The notes beneath the pieces were generated by a model, which was given only the letters and a program-made list of their open reading frames with translations, made no database searches and was not told the DNA's origin. Shown here one piece after another: positions 1-8,387 of a DNA stretch of 64,000 nucleotides (the stretch's first letter is position 1; each line of letters begins with the position of its first letter). This stretch comes from Chryseobacterium balustinum (GTDB taxonomy: Bacteria > Bacteroidota > Bacteroidia > Flavobacteriales > Weeksellaceae), in NCBI RefSeq assembly GCF_900168205.1, contig NZ_FUZE01000016.1, positions 38,520 through 102,519 on the forward strand, in the 5' to 3' direction. A program made the position numbers and the translations under genes.

Positions 1-819
1 CAATGGTATGCAATCCAGCTCCGTAATCGTGTGGTAAGTGAAAACGCTTGTCAGCCAGCTTATCCAATAATGTTTCATCGACCGTATGACCGATAGCCGT
101 AACAGTAACCGGTTTCATTTTGATGAATAATTCGGATAGGCTCAGGTCATTAAAAGTCTCCATACTCTGCCGGTCACCTCCTCCCCTGACCAAGGCAACA
201 ATGTCATAATCCAAAGCTGAAATTTCATTCAGTTTGGAAATGATCGCCGTGGAGGAAGTGATATTGCAGCTGTGATCTGAAATATCAAAATATTTTCGGG
301 AAACATCCAATCCTTCAAAAAAATCCTTCTGGACAATGGCGTTGTTCCCATAGATGTTAGCCACCCTGACCTTTTCATCTTTGAGCATCTTATCCCTGAT
401 AAGGGTTTCAAGGTCTTTTGATCCTGTCTCCAGTTTTTTCTGGATCAGCCCATACCTTTCCAGTTCTTCTTCGGAGATGGATCTCTCTTCCTGCTGAACG
501 ATCTCGTCCACAACAAAGCGCAGTTCAATCGAAGAATTTTTAATGCTTTTCTCAATAAATCCTCTGAGTGTGTAGACCTCATTATTGGTGATCTTGCTCC
601 TGAGCAATGAAGAAATACGAATCCCTATCGAAGTGTGATCACCTTCTGAGAACAGAAGGTCATAATAATAGTTTCCATATGATTTACCGCCACCAAAAGC
701 ATATCTGCCTTTAAGATAGATCAGATATTGACCGTGGCATTGAGCTTCAAGGCATTGCTGAAGATCCCAATGACTGAGGCTGGTGAATAGACCGGATATG
801 TGACATCTTGATCGTCCAT
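1..819 (-). pseudogene. xseA: Exodeoxyribonuclease VII large subunit (XseA) fragment, frameshifted and cut by the window edge
   Basis: Reading leftward from an ATG at 819, the N-terminal OB-fold opens with YPVYSPASVIGIFSNAL and hits a TGA at 721-723. The homologous sequence resumes in another frame as YLIYLKGRYAFGGGKSYG and stays open to the window edge. That frame contains ALVRGGGD and AIGHTVDETLLDKLAD, the XseA catalytic-domain motifs. The family degrades single-stranded DNA together with XseB. A one-base loss near 715-735 would explain the break, so this is a pseudogene or a sequencing error. It continues beyond position 1. The neighbouring repair genes fit a DNA-damage role. Family identity is secure; activity is doubtful. 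Confidence 0.8.
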
Positions 820-1250
820 GTGATTGACTGTCGTTTTAAAAAAGCTTGAGAAGCAAAGGTATTGCTAATTGCACTTAAATAAAATAGCCGTGATTACATA
901 TCCTGAAAAGGTGAGCTTTTAAATTGAATGCAACAATTACCTATACTTTAAAAGAATATAGAACGTATGTCACTTTCTAACTTTTGGCTTCAACTATTAC
1001 AACATTTTAGTTGCTTTAGAAATAAAAAAATCCCCAAATAATATGGGGATAAAAACTAATAACCATGAAAACCTTTTTACAAGTATTTCCTTTGCAAAAT
1101 TATGGAAACTAAATACATTCGAAGATGATCAATGGTGTTAATTGTATTTTAAAAAAGACCTGATTATCTTAATGTTTCCTAAAAAAGCAATCATTTTTAT
1201 CGTCATCAATTGATCTTTGATGACAAGATCTATTTCTGAATGAAAATGGT
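820..1250. other. Intergenic stretch with a short hairpin and an orphan 15-codon ORF
   Basis: No gene of normal size is seen. At 1030-1050 a hairpin with ATCCCC/GGGGAT arms precedes an ATG at 1064 that opens a 15-codon reading frame (MKTFLQVFPLQNYGN) on the plus strand. Nothing follows it on that strand before 3775, so it may be a detached leader or chance. Confidence 0.35.
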
Positions 1251-1928
1251 CTATATTAATTTCAATAATTCCTCTGCAACTTTCTCAGATGATGCAGGAT
1301 TCTGTCCTGTGATCAGTCTTCCGTCAACCACAGCATAAGGAGCCCAGTCTTCGACTTTACTGTATGATCCGCCATTCTTTTTCAGCATATCTTCTACCAG
1401 AAAAGGGACAACATCAGTCAATTGTACTGCCTCTTCCTCAGTATTGGTAAATCCAGTGACATTTTTACCTTTTACCAGATATTCACCGTCAATTTTCACA
1501 TCCTTCAGAACTCCGGGTGCATGGCAAACGAATGCTACAGGTTTATCATTGCTGTAAAAATCAACAATTAAGTCCTGAGAAACCTTGTCTTCAGCCAGAT
1601 CCCATAAAGGACCGTGACCACCAGGATAAAATACCGCTTCAAAGTCTTCACTTTTGACTTCGGATAACTTGTGGGTGTTTTTTAATTTATCCTTTAAAAA
1701 CTCATCCTTGTCCATTCTGAGTGTAGCATCCGTTTGAGACGAGGGATCTTCACTTTTAGGATCGATCGGCGGTTGCCCCCCTTTTGGAGATGCCAATGTA
1801 ATTTCAACCCCTTTATCAGACAATGCATAATATGGCGCTGCTAATTCTTCAGTCCAGAATCCGGTCTTCTGACCTGTATTTCCTAATTCGTCGTGACTCG
1901 TAAGCACAAATAAAACTTTTTTGCTCAT
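1251..1928 (-). CDS. DJ-1/PfpI family protein (Hsp31-like, type 1 glutamine amidotransferase fold)
   Basis: The 225-residue protein has the DJ-1/PfpI layout. The acid sits in TEELA (E27/E28), the nucleophile elbow is VCHAPGV with Cys135 followed by His136, and a YPGGHGP loop lies at about 101-107. Hsp31-type members act as chaperones, glyoxalases or protein deglycases in the cytoplasm, and which applies here cannot be read from sequence. The ATG at 1928 has a conventional AT-rich leader. It appears monocistronic. Its upstream region carries stacked palindromes with TGTGA/TCACA halves, suggesting Crp/Fnr-type control. Confidence 0.85.
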   Translation of the reverse strand: MSKKVLFVLTSHDELGNTGQKTGFWTEELAAPYYALSDKGVEITLASPKGGQPPIDPKSEDPSSQTDATLRMDKDEFLKDKLKNTHKLSEVKSEDFEAVFYPGGHGPLWDLAEDKVSQDLIVDFYSNDKPVAFVCHAPGVLKDVKIDGEYLVKGKNVTGFTNTEEEAVQLTDVVPFLVEDMLKKNGGSYSKVEDWAPYAVVDGRLITGQNPASSEKVAEELLKLI

Positions 1929-1969
1929 TTTTATATTTATTTAGTTAATACTACAAAGTTGGAATTTAT

Positions 1970-2022
1970 CTGTGTTTTGAACACAGGATCCAAGTCACAA
2001 TTTTCATGTGATCCGGATCACA
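1970..2022. promoter_or_regulatory. Stacked palindromes upstream of the DJ-1 gene, one matching the Crp consensus
   Basis: CTGTGTT-TTG-AACACAG occupies 1970-1986 and the perfect 16-mer TGTGATCCGGATCACA occupies 2007-2022. The latter is exactly TGTGA-N6-TCACA, the classical Crp half-site arrangement. A further TCACA at 1995-1999 pairs with TGTGA at 2007. The promoter of the minus-strand gene at 1928 lies just downstream (CAACTTTG, read on the minus strand, about 1953-1961). Crp-type control is inferred. Confidence 0.5.
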
Positions 2023-2061
2023 TTTTTTTGATATGCAGACAAATGAAAATTATTTTATGTG

Positions 2062-2274
2062 TCATAAAGTTCCTTTATTCTGGAAGACGCTAAGACCTTC
2101 TATCTTGTTATTGATGGTCTTATATACTATCTCAACTGAAAAACTTGACAGCTCATATAATACAAACTTTAGTCCATCCTTCGAGGTTTCACTGATGACC
2201 CTTCCTTCGGCCAAAGCCAATTCGTATTGAGATTGCGTGGGTAGATTTTTAAAATCGTAATACGAAATAGACAT
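2062..2274 (-). CDS. Conserved hypothetical 70-residue protein downstream of alkB
   Basis: A short soluble protein without signal peptide or membrane segment. It begins MSISYYDFKNLPTQ and has an alternating hydrophobic pattern (KFVLYELSSFSVEIVY) suggesting a small beta-sheet. Its start lies 32 bases beyond the alkB stop, so it is probably the last gene of the repressor-alkB transcript. I do not recognise the family. The overlapping plus-strand frame lacks coding character and is taken as a shadow. Confidence 0.6.
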   Translation of the reverse strand: MSISYYDFKNLPTQSQYELALAEGRVISETSKDGLKFVLYELSSFSVEIVYKTINNKIEGLSVFQNKGTL

Positions 2275-2306
2275 ATAACTATTATTTAATTTTATTTTTC
2301 ATGATA

Positions 2307-2918
2307 TTATAGTTCACTGATCAATCGGAACGTTAGATTAACACGTTCCTTCATGGGTATTGTAGATTTGGCGATCCGGTGTTCCCAGTTTTCCTGAAGA
2401 TCCCCTTTCATAATAAGGAGTGAACCATTAGGAAGCGGCAGGCTATACTTGCTCTGATGGTGGTCTCTTTTTCTGAAATCAAAGTTTCTTGTTTCGCCTA
2501 AACTGATGGATGCAATAACAGGACGCTTTCCATACCTGCTTTCCTTATCCCTGTGCCAGGCTACTGAATCCTTATTGTCCCGATAGAGGTTTAATAGAAC
2601 CCCGTTGAACTTATAACCGAATTCTTGTTCAATTCTTTCTTTTAATGCCAGCAACTCCGGAGTCCAGGGATTGGTACCGGATGTATTATTATCAGCCGAT
2701 TCGTAAGATCTTTTGTCATCACCATACCAAGCGGTCAGTCGTGGGGTTATGACTGTCTTATCATACATTTTCTGAGTACGCTGCTCCCACGGAGCCGTTT
2801 TAAGAAGATGGTCTTTCAATTGATCCGCCTCTTCCCGACTCAGGAAATTCTCCCTTTATTCCAAAAGGTCTTTTGGAAACTCGTAAAATTCTTCTGTATC
2901 AAATAAACTAAGCTGCAT
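2307..2918 (-). pseudogene. alkB: AlkB-like 2-oxoglutarate/Fe(II) dioxygenase with an in-frame stop at codon 21
   Basis: From the ATG at 2918 the reading frame runs MQLSLFDTEEFYEF and meets TAA at 2856-2858. It then continues in the same frame with RENFLSREEADQLKDH and the complete dioxygenase domain. The iron ligands H-R-D in VAWHRDKESR, a distal His in WEHRIAK, and the 2-oxoglutarate Arg in RVNLTFRLI are all present. Reading through gives 203 residues, the usual family size. The family directly reverses alkyl damage in DNA. Without read-through, translation would need a TTG (2819) or an internal Met. The gene follows the repressor by 21 bases. A TAT-to-TAA change is the simplest explanation. 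Confidence 0.8.
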
Positions 2919-2939
2919 GGGAATATTGATTGAAAAAAA

Positions 2940-3713
2940 TTATTTAATGGATGAAACCTTATCATCCAATTCTTTGATACTGGTTTTAAGTTCCTGCAAC
3001 ACTGTATTGATATAGGTCTCATTTGTCTTTCCAGGTTTATAATTTTCCGGAAGGATCCCACGCACATATTTCCATACCTCAAAAACATTTTCAAGAGGGA
3101 TCTCATAAGGCTCATAAAATGTATTGTCTGCCGAGACGATAACCGACTTTTTCGTCTGCTTGACCAATGTCTTGTAGGTGATGCCTTCTGAAGTGACGAA
3201 AATATATTCCTTGCCGGGTTTCAGGTCGGTCAATTGTTCTATGTATTCGCCTATAATATAGGAGCCGTCTGCAAAAGGAGGCATCGAATCACCATCCGCC
3301 AGAAAAGCCCTGTATTTTCCATTCTTCAAAAAGGGAAGTTTCATTCGGGAAAGCTTATCAATATAATCTGCATCACTGAAACCTTTCAGATAACCCATCG
3401 ATGCTTTCTGAGGTACGATCTCGATAAAATTCTCCCCTTCAGAATCTACGGTGATCGGCAATACCACCCTGTTCTCCGGTAGCTTCATCATATTGTCCAC
3501 CGGGTATTTGCTGATATCCAAGGTCAGCAGCAGATCGATGCTCACATTGAAGAATTTGGAGATCCGGATCAGGATCTCGTAAGGTGCCTCTGAACGCCCG
3601 TCTTCGTATTTTGAATACCGCACTCTACTCATCCCTAGACTTTCTGCAAAGCTCTGCTGAGATAAATTTTTCTTATGCCTTAGAAGCCTGATGTTTTCTG
3701 AAAATATCGACAT
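2940..3713 (-). CDS. LexA-like repressor: XRE HTH plus S24 peptidase domain
   Basis: The ATG at 3713 gives 257 residues; a longer TTG-started form would run into the operator. Residues about 5-60 form an XRE helix-turn-helix (LSQQSFAESLGMSRVRYSKY). The C-terminal S24 domain has nucleophile Ser143 in DGDSMPP and Lys181 in ITYKTL. S24 repressors are self-cleaved after DNA damage at an Ala-Gly bond, but the corresponding position here reads ASMG, so Met replaces the expected Ala. It sits divergent from dinB-dnaE with two GATACA-N3-TGTATC palindromes between, which makes it the probable repressor of both directions. Confidence 0.88.
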   Translation of the reverse strand: MSIFSENIRLLRHKKNLSQQSFAESLGMSRVRYSKYEDGRSEAPYEILIRISKFFNVSIDLLLTLDISKYPVDNMMKLPENRVVLPITVDSEGENFIEIVPQKASMGYLKGFSDADYIDKLSRMKLPFLKNGKYRAFLADGDSMPPFADGSYIIGEYIEQLTDLKPGKEYIFVTSEGITYKTLVKQTKKSVIVSADNTFYEPYEIPLENVFEVWKYVRGILPENYKPGKTNETYINTVLQELKTSIKELDDKVSSIK

Positions 3714-3714
3714 T

Positions 3715-3729
3715 GATACAATTTGTATC
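3715..3729. promoter_or_regulatory. Operator 1 of the LexA-like repressor
   Basis: GATACA-ATT-TGTATC is a perfect palindrome with six-base half-sites, immediately upstream of the repressor ATG at 3713. The same half-sites occur in the second operator 33 bp away, centre to centre, or about three helical turns. Confidence 0.75.
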
Positions 3730-3747
3730 TGCAAATATAATAAAAAA

Positions 3748-3762
3748 GATACATAATGTATC
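3748..3762. promoter_or_regulatory. Operator 2 of the LexA-like repressor, at the dinB promoter
   Basis: GATACA-TAA-TGTATC repeats the half-sites of operator 1 and is flanked by A/T that extend the palindrome by one pair. TAATTTTG, a -7 type element, follows directly at 3763-3770 and the dinB ATG is at 3775. Binding would therefore block the polymerase cassette promoter, and the dinB message may be almost leaderless. Confidence 0.75.
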
Positions 3763-3774
3763 TAATTTTGTCAA

Positions 3775-4917
3775 ATGGAAAGAGCAATTGCACATATGGA
3801 TCTGGACACGTTCTTTGTTTCCTGTGAAAGGCTGAAAAACTCCGAATTGGAGAAACAGCCGATAATCATTGGAGGTGGTGATCGTGGTGTGGTTGCGTCA
3901 TGCTCATATGAAGTTCGGAAGTTTGGAGTACGCTCAGCGATGCCGATAAAAATGGCTTTGAGGTTATGTCCTGAAGCAAAAGTGATCAAGGGCGATATGG
4001 AATACTATTCAAATATGTCGCATCTGGTGACAGAGGTAATTCAGGAAAGAGTACCGGTGTTGGAAAAGGCAAGCATTGATGAATTTTATCTTGACCTTTC
4101 GGGAATGGACAAGTTCTTCGGCTGCTTTCAGTGGACCAATGATATCGTCGACGCCGTAACAAAAAATACCGGTTTGCCGATCAGCTTTGCTTTGTCTACT
4201 AATAAGACGGTCTCCAAAATCGGAACCGGTGAATCCAAACCCACCGGAAGATTTGAAGTGAAAGAACAGAATATCCAGCATTTCCTAAATCCTTTATCGA
4301 TAAAAAAGATACCGATGGTCGGACCTGAAACATTCAACCTGTTTTCACGATTGGGTGTCAAGACCATAAAGACCCTTTCTGAAATGCCGGTCGATGTATT
4401 ACAGGAACTGGTCGGAAAGAATGGAACGGTACTTTGGAAGAAAGCCCATGGCATCGATGAAACCCCTGTAATCCCATACTCTGAAAGAAAGTCGATCTCC
4501 ACGGAGGATACATTTGCTCAGGATACCATCGATATAATGAAGATCAGAAGCATTCTATCGGGAATGGTTGAAAAGCTTTGTTATCAGCTGAGACATGAAA
4601 AATGGCTGACCTCAACGGTATCCGTAAAGATCAGGTATTCCAATTTCGATACTGAGATCAAGCAATGCAGAATTCCTTACACCTCAGCTGACCATACTTT
4701 GCTCAAGTATGTTTTGGAACTTTTCAAAAAAGTCTACACCAGAAGAATGAGGATCCGATTGATCGGTGTCAGATTTACCGGACTGGTACACGGACTTCAT
4801 CAGATGGATCTTTTCGAAGACACTGAAGAAATGATCTCCCTATATCAGACAATGGATCATATTAAAAACCGATTTGGAAGCTCAAGTGTAGGAAGGGCAT
4901 CGGGATTTTTAAAATAA
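3775..4917 (+). CDS. Y-family (DinB/UmuC-like) translesion DNA polymerase
   Basis: The 380-residue protein carries the Y-family catalytic set: Asp9 in AHMDLDTFF, and Asp102-Glu103 in KASIDEFYLDLSG. Two helix-hairpin regions (IPMVGPETFNLF, about 180-215) and a little-finger domain follow. QMDLF at 343-347 is a beta-clamp binding motif. Because the acidic residues are intact, this is a working polymerase type, unlike the inactive ImuB of proteobacterial cassettes. It starts 61 bases from the divergent repressor and ends 10 bases before a DnaE gene, so the two polymerases are co-transcribed and probably damage-induced. Confidence 0.92.
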   Translation: MERAIAHMDLDTFFVSCERLKNSELEKQPIIIGGGDRGVVASCSYEVRKFGVRSAMPIKMALRLCPEAKVIKGDMEYYSNMSHLVTEVIQERVPVLEKASIDEFYLDLSGMDKFFGCFQWTNDIVDAVTKNTGLPISFALSTNKTVSKIGTGESKPTGRFEVKEQNIQHFLNPLSIKKIPMVGPETFNLFSRLGVKTIKTLSEMPVDVLQELVGKNGTVLWKKAHGIDETPVIPYSERKSISTEDTFAQDTIDIMKIRSILSGMVEKLCYQLRHEKWLTSTVSVKIRYSNFDTEIKQCRIPYTSADHTLLKYVLELFKKVYTRRMRIRLIGVRFTGLVHGLHQMDLFEDTEEMISLYQTMDHIKNRFGSSSVGRASGFLK

Positions 4918-4927
4918 ATTTTTATCT

Positions 4928-7900
4928 ATGTTTCTTAATTGCCATACTTATCACAGTTTACGTTATGGAACCATCCCTGTTGAAGATCTGGTTCAGCTGG
5001 CTGTTGATTATCAACTAAAAGTGTTGGCATTGACGGATATCAATACGGTTACGGGTATCTATCAGTTTTACAAACTTTGTCAGGAAAAAGGAATCAGACC
5101 GATTGTCGGTATGGATATTAGGATTGAAAATGAACAATACTACATCTGTCTTGCCAAAAACCCAAAAGGCATAGCAGAGGTCAACAGGCTTTTGACCAAC
5201 TATAATTGTGACGGAATTGAAATACCTAAAGCTAATCCTGACCTGGAAGATAGTTTTGTGATCTATCCCTTAACAAATATTCCTGAAAAATTGCTTCAAC
5301 ATGAATTTATCGGGATAAGACAGGATGAGCTCAATCGGTTGTTCGATCCTGAATTGAAAGCTTTGACCCATAAAATGGTCATCCTGCATCCGGTAACCTT
5401 TAAGACAGACGAAGAATATGAATTGCATAAAGTATTAAGAGCAATAGATGGCAACACCTTATTTACTAAACTCACAGAGGATGATTATTGTAAAAGCAAT
5501 GAGACCTTTATCGGTAAAAGAGGACTGTTAGAGAAGTATTCCCAATATCCGGAGATCATTGAAAACACAAAATATATTGTTGATGAATGCAGTTTTGACT
5601 TTGACTTCAAGACACCGAAAAATAAAAAATATTATACCGAAAATAAGGAAAATGATTTTAAATTATTGAAAAAACTGGCTTATGAGGGCTTAGACAAAAG
5701 ATATCCTGATGATAACATACAGGCAAAGGCAAGAGTTGATAAAGAACTGGCGGTGATCGATCAACTTAATTTTTGTGGCTACTTTTTGATCACCTGGGAT
5801 ATTGTCCAGTACAGTAATCGGATGGACTTTATGCACGTCGGTCGGGGAAGCGGTGCCAATTCCATTGTGAGCTACTGTATCGGGATCACCGATATTTGCC
5901 CCTTGGAACTGGATCTTTATTTTGAAAGGTTTTTGAACCTCAATAGAAAAACCCCTCCAGACTTTGATCTTGACTGGAGTTGGAAGAATAGGGACACCAT
6001 ACTGGAATATATCTTTGATAGATATGGTAAAGACCATGTGGCATTTTGCGGGACCAATGTGGAGTTTAAGAGCAGATCAAGATTCAGGGAACTGGGGAAA
6101 GTTTTTGGGCTTCCGAAAGAGGAATTGGATGAACTCTCTAAAAAACCGAGAGATCAGCATGATCAGAATTCCATCGTTCAGGAGATCTACAAGTATGAAA
6201 GATTGCTGGTCGGTTTTCCCAATCAGAGAAGCATGCATTCCTGCGGCATCCTGATCTCAGAGGAACCGATCACGAATTACTCTGCTTTGGAGTTTCCTCC
6301 AAAGGAATTTCCGATCGTGCAGTTCGATATGTACACGGCAGAGGATATTGGACTGGAAAAGTTTGACATTCTCTCACAAAGAGGGTTGGGAACCATTAAA
6401 GATGCAGTAAAATTGATCGAAGAAAAAAGAGGGATTATTGTAGACATAGAGGATACAAGGATTTCCAAGAATGAGGCTAAGTGCAACGAGTTCCTGAGTA
6501 TTGGAAAGACCATCGGCTGTTTTTATATTGAATCGCCTGCGATGCGGGGATTATTAAGAAGGCTGAAATGTGATAACTACAAGGTATTGGTTGCAGCCTC
6601 CTCCATCATTCGTCCCGGAGTTGCACAGAGCGGTATGATGCGGGAATATATATTCCGGCATAATCATCCCGACCAGTTTGAATATTTTCACGAGGTCTTC
6701 GAAAAAGAACTGGGCGAGACATATGGTATTATGGTCTATCAGGAGGATGTCATTAAGATCGCCATGCATTTCGGCGGCGTTTCTGCGGAAAATGGGGATG
6801 TACTAAGAAGAGCCATGAGCGGCAAGGGCCGTTCATTATCCGCCCTGCAAAAATTAAAAGATGATTTTTTTGAATCGTGCAAGAAAAAGGGTCATCCTGA
6901 AAAATTGTCCCAAGAAGTGTATCGCCAGATCGAATCCTTTGCAGGATACTCATTCTGTAAAGCCCACTCGGCTTCCTATGCGGTGGAAAGTTATCAGAGT
7001 CTTTATCTGAAAGCCTACTACCCTATTGAATTTATGGTTTCTGCCATCAACAACGGCGGTGGATTTTATAGGACGGAAGTTTATGTGCACGAAGCTAAAA
7101 TGGCAGGAGCGACCATTCATAATCCTTGTGTCAACCTCAGTAAATTTCAGACCACGGTCTATGTAACAGACGTATACCTAGGTCTAATGCACATCGAAAA
7201 ATTAGAGGCTACGGTCAAGCAGTTCATCCCTGAAGAGAGAAAGAACAATGGAGATTACAGATCGCTTGAGGATTTTGTGAAAAGAGTTTCTATAGGTATC
7301 GAAACATTGCAGACCCTTATTTTCATCGGAGCTTTCAGGTTCACAGGAAAGCAAAAACATGAACTGCTGATCGAGGCCAGATTCCTGTTCTCTAAAGGTC
7401 AGTACAGAACTAAAATTATTTCTTTATTTGACGAGCCTCAGAAGGATTATAAGTTACCGGTTATTCAGAGAGACCGGTTTGAAGATGCTTTCGACGAAAT
7501 TGAAATACTGGGCTTTCCAGTCTCCTATTCCATATTTGATATGCTGAAAACAAAGTACAGAGGTCACGTATTAGTAAAGGATCTTCTGAAATATCATAAG
7601 AAACAGGTCAAAATGCTGGCCTATCTGATATCAAGAAAGCATGTGCCTATCAAAAAGAAAGATCATCCCGGCAAGAAAGACGACATGTACTTCGGGACCT
7701 GGATCGATGCTGATGGTCAGTATTTTGACACAGCGCATTTTCCGGATAGTCTTAGAAAATTTCCTTTCAAAGAAGGGGGAATTTATTTGTTGTTGGGAAC
7801 GGTGGAAGTCGATTATCATTTTCCGACGGTCACCATTACCAAGATGGCCAAGATGCCGCTTATTGCCGATCCGCGATATTCAATGGATCAGGAGAAAGCT

Positions 7901-7999
7901 AATGAAATTGAGAGAGGACTTCGGGAAGATGTTAGCATGACATACAGGCAGCCCTATCCACAGGCACATGAGATCAGACTTCCCAGACAGAAAATGTGA
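4928..7999 (+). CDS. dnaE: Short DnaE-type DNA polymerase III alpha subunit (error-prone, DnaE2-like)
   Basis: At 1023 residues it is shorter than replicative DnaE, which is usually 1150 or more. An N-terminal PHP domain (CHTYHSLRYG, AVDYQLKVLALTD) is followed by the C-family palm with FMHVGRGSGANS and the catalytic PDFDLD at 344-349 (Asp345, Asp347). The fingers and clamp regions include YQEDVIKIA and FCKAHSASYA, and an OB-like tail ends the protein. DnaE copies paired with Y-family polymerases serve damage-induced mutagenesis. The ten-base gap to dinB marks one operon. The role is inferred from size and context. Confidence 0.88.
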   Translation: MFLNCHTYHSLRYGTIPVEDLVQLAVDYQLKVLALTDINTVTGIYQFYKLCQEKGIRPIVGMDIRIENEQYYICLAKNPKGIAEVNRLLTNYNCDGIEIPKANPDLEDSFVIYPLTNIPEKLLQHEFIGIRQDELNRLFDPELKALTHKMVILHPVTFKTDEEYELHKVLRAIDGNTLFTKLTEDDYCKSNETFIGKRGLLEKYSQYPEIIENTKYIVDECSFDFDFKTPKNKKYYTENKENDFKLLKKLAYEGLDKRYPDDNIQAKARVDKELAVIDQLNFCGYFLITWDIVQYSNRMDFMHVGRGSGANSIVSYCIGITDICPLELDLYFERFLNLNRKTPPDFDLDWSWKNRDTILEYIFDRYGKDHVAFCGTNVEFKSRSRFRELGKVFGLPKEELDELSKKPRDQHDQNSIVQEIYKYERLLVGFPNQRSMHSCGILISEEPITNYSALEFPPKEFPIVQFDMYTAEDIGLEKFDILSQRGLGTIKDAVKLIEEKRGIIVDIEDTRISKNEAKCNEFLSIGKTIGCFYIESPAMRGLLRRLKCDNYKVLVAASSIIRPGVAQSGMMREYIFRHNHPDQFEYFHEVFEKELGETYGIMVYQEDVIKIAMHFGGVSAENGDVLRRAMSGKGRSLSALQKLKDDFFESCKKKGHPEKLSQEVYRQIESFAGYSFCKAHSASYAVESYQSLYLKAYYPIEFMVSAINNGGGFYRTEVYVHEAKMAGATIHNPCVNLSKFQTTVYVTDVYLGLMHIEKLEATVKQFIPEERKNNGDYRSLEDFVKRVSIGIETLQTLIFIGAFRFTGKQKHELLIEARFLFSKGQYRTKIISLFDEPQKDYKLPVIQRDRFEDAFDEIEILGFPVSYSIFDMLKTKYRGHVLVKDLLKYHKKQVKMLAYLISRKHVPIKKKDHPGKKDDMYFGTWIDADGQYFDTAHFPDSLRKFPFKEGGIYLLLGTVEVDYHFPTVTITKMAKMPLIADPRYSMDQEKANEIERGLREDVSMTYRQPYPQAHEIRLPRQKM

Positions 8000-8299
8000 T
8001 TGTAAATACCACTAATCGATGAAGTGGATGAGCGTTATTATTCCTTAAGGGTTGAGAGACCTTTTCGCAGCACGCCTGAACTTGCTTGTCTGAATTGCCA
8101 GATATCATAAACTAAAAATATCGTTCTTTTCAATAATGCAAGGACTTGCTTCCACTATTTTACTTCATATCATTGGAATCAATTCAAGGATCTCTTTTTA
8201 ATTAGGTTTTTTTCATATTTACTGATCCTTTATCCTATATGATTTTGTTTGATATCAAAAATATGATTTATTACAGAAGAAATTGTAATAATGCCCTAC
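8000..8299. other. Intergenic stretch after dnaE, no gene seen
   Basis: No coding frame, RNA gene or clear terminator was recognised between the dnaE stop and the AraC boxes at 8300. Confidence 0.5.
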
Positions 8300-8367
8300 T
8301 GACATTTTAAACAAAGAATAATTGACATTCTAAGCAAAATTATTTTACCGCGTTCAAGATAACTTTG
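8300..8367 (+). promoter_or_regulatory. AraC direct-repeat boxes and -7 element of the first MDR gene
   Basis: TGACATTTTAAACAAAG at 8300 and TGACATTCTAAGCAAAA at 8323 are direct repeats with a 23-base period. Exactly 20 bases separate the second box from TAACTTTG (8360-8367). The ATG follows at 8388. The same spacing recurs at 11828-11895 and 11921-11988. The AraC protein encoded at 10565 is the likely ligand. Confidence 0.75.
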
Positions 8368-8387
8368 CAATAGTTAAATTATTACAT

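Noticed and set aside
2840..3115. 91-residue minus-strand frame overlapping the repressor and alkB starts
   Set aside because: It overlaps two recognisable proteins in other frames and has no family features.
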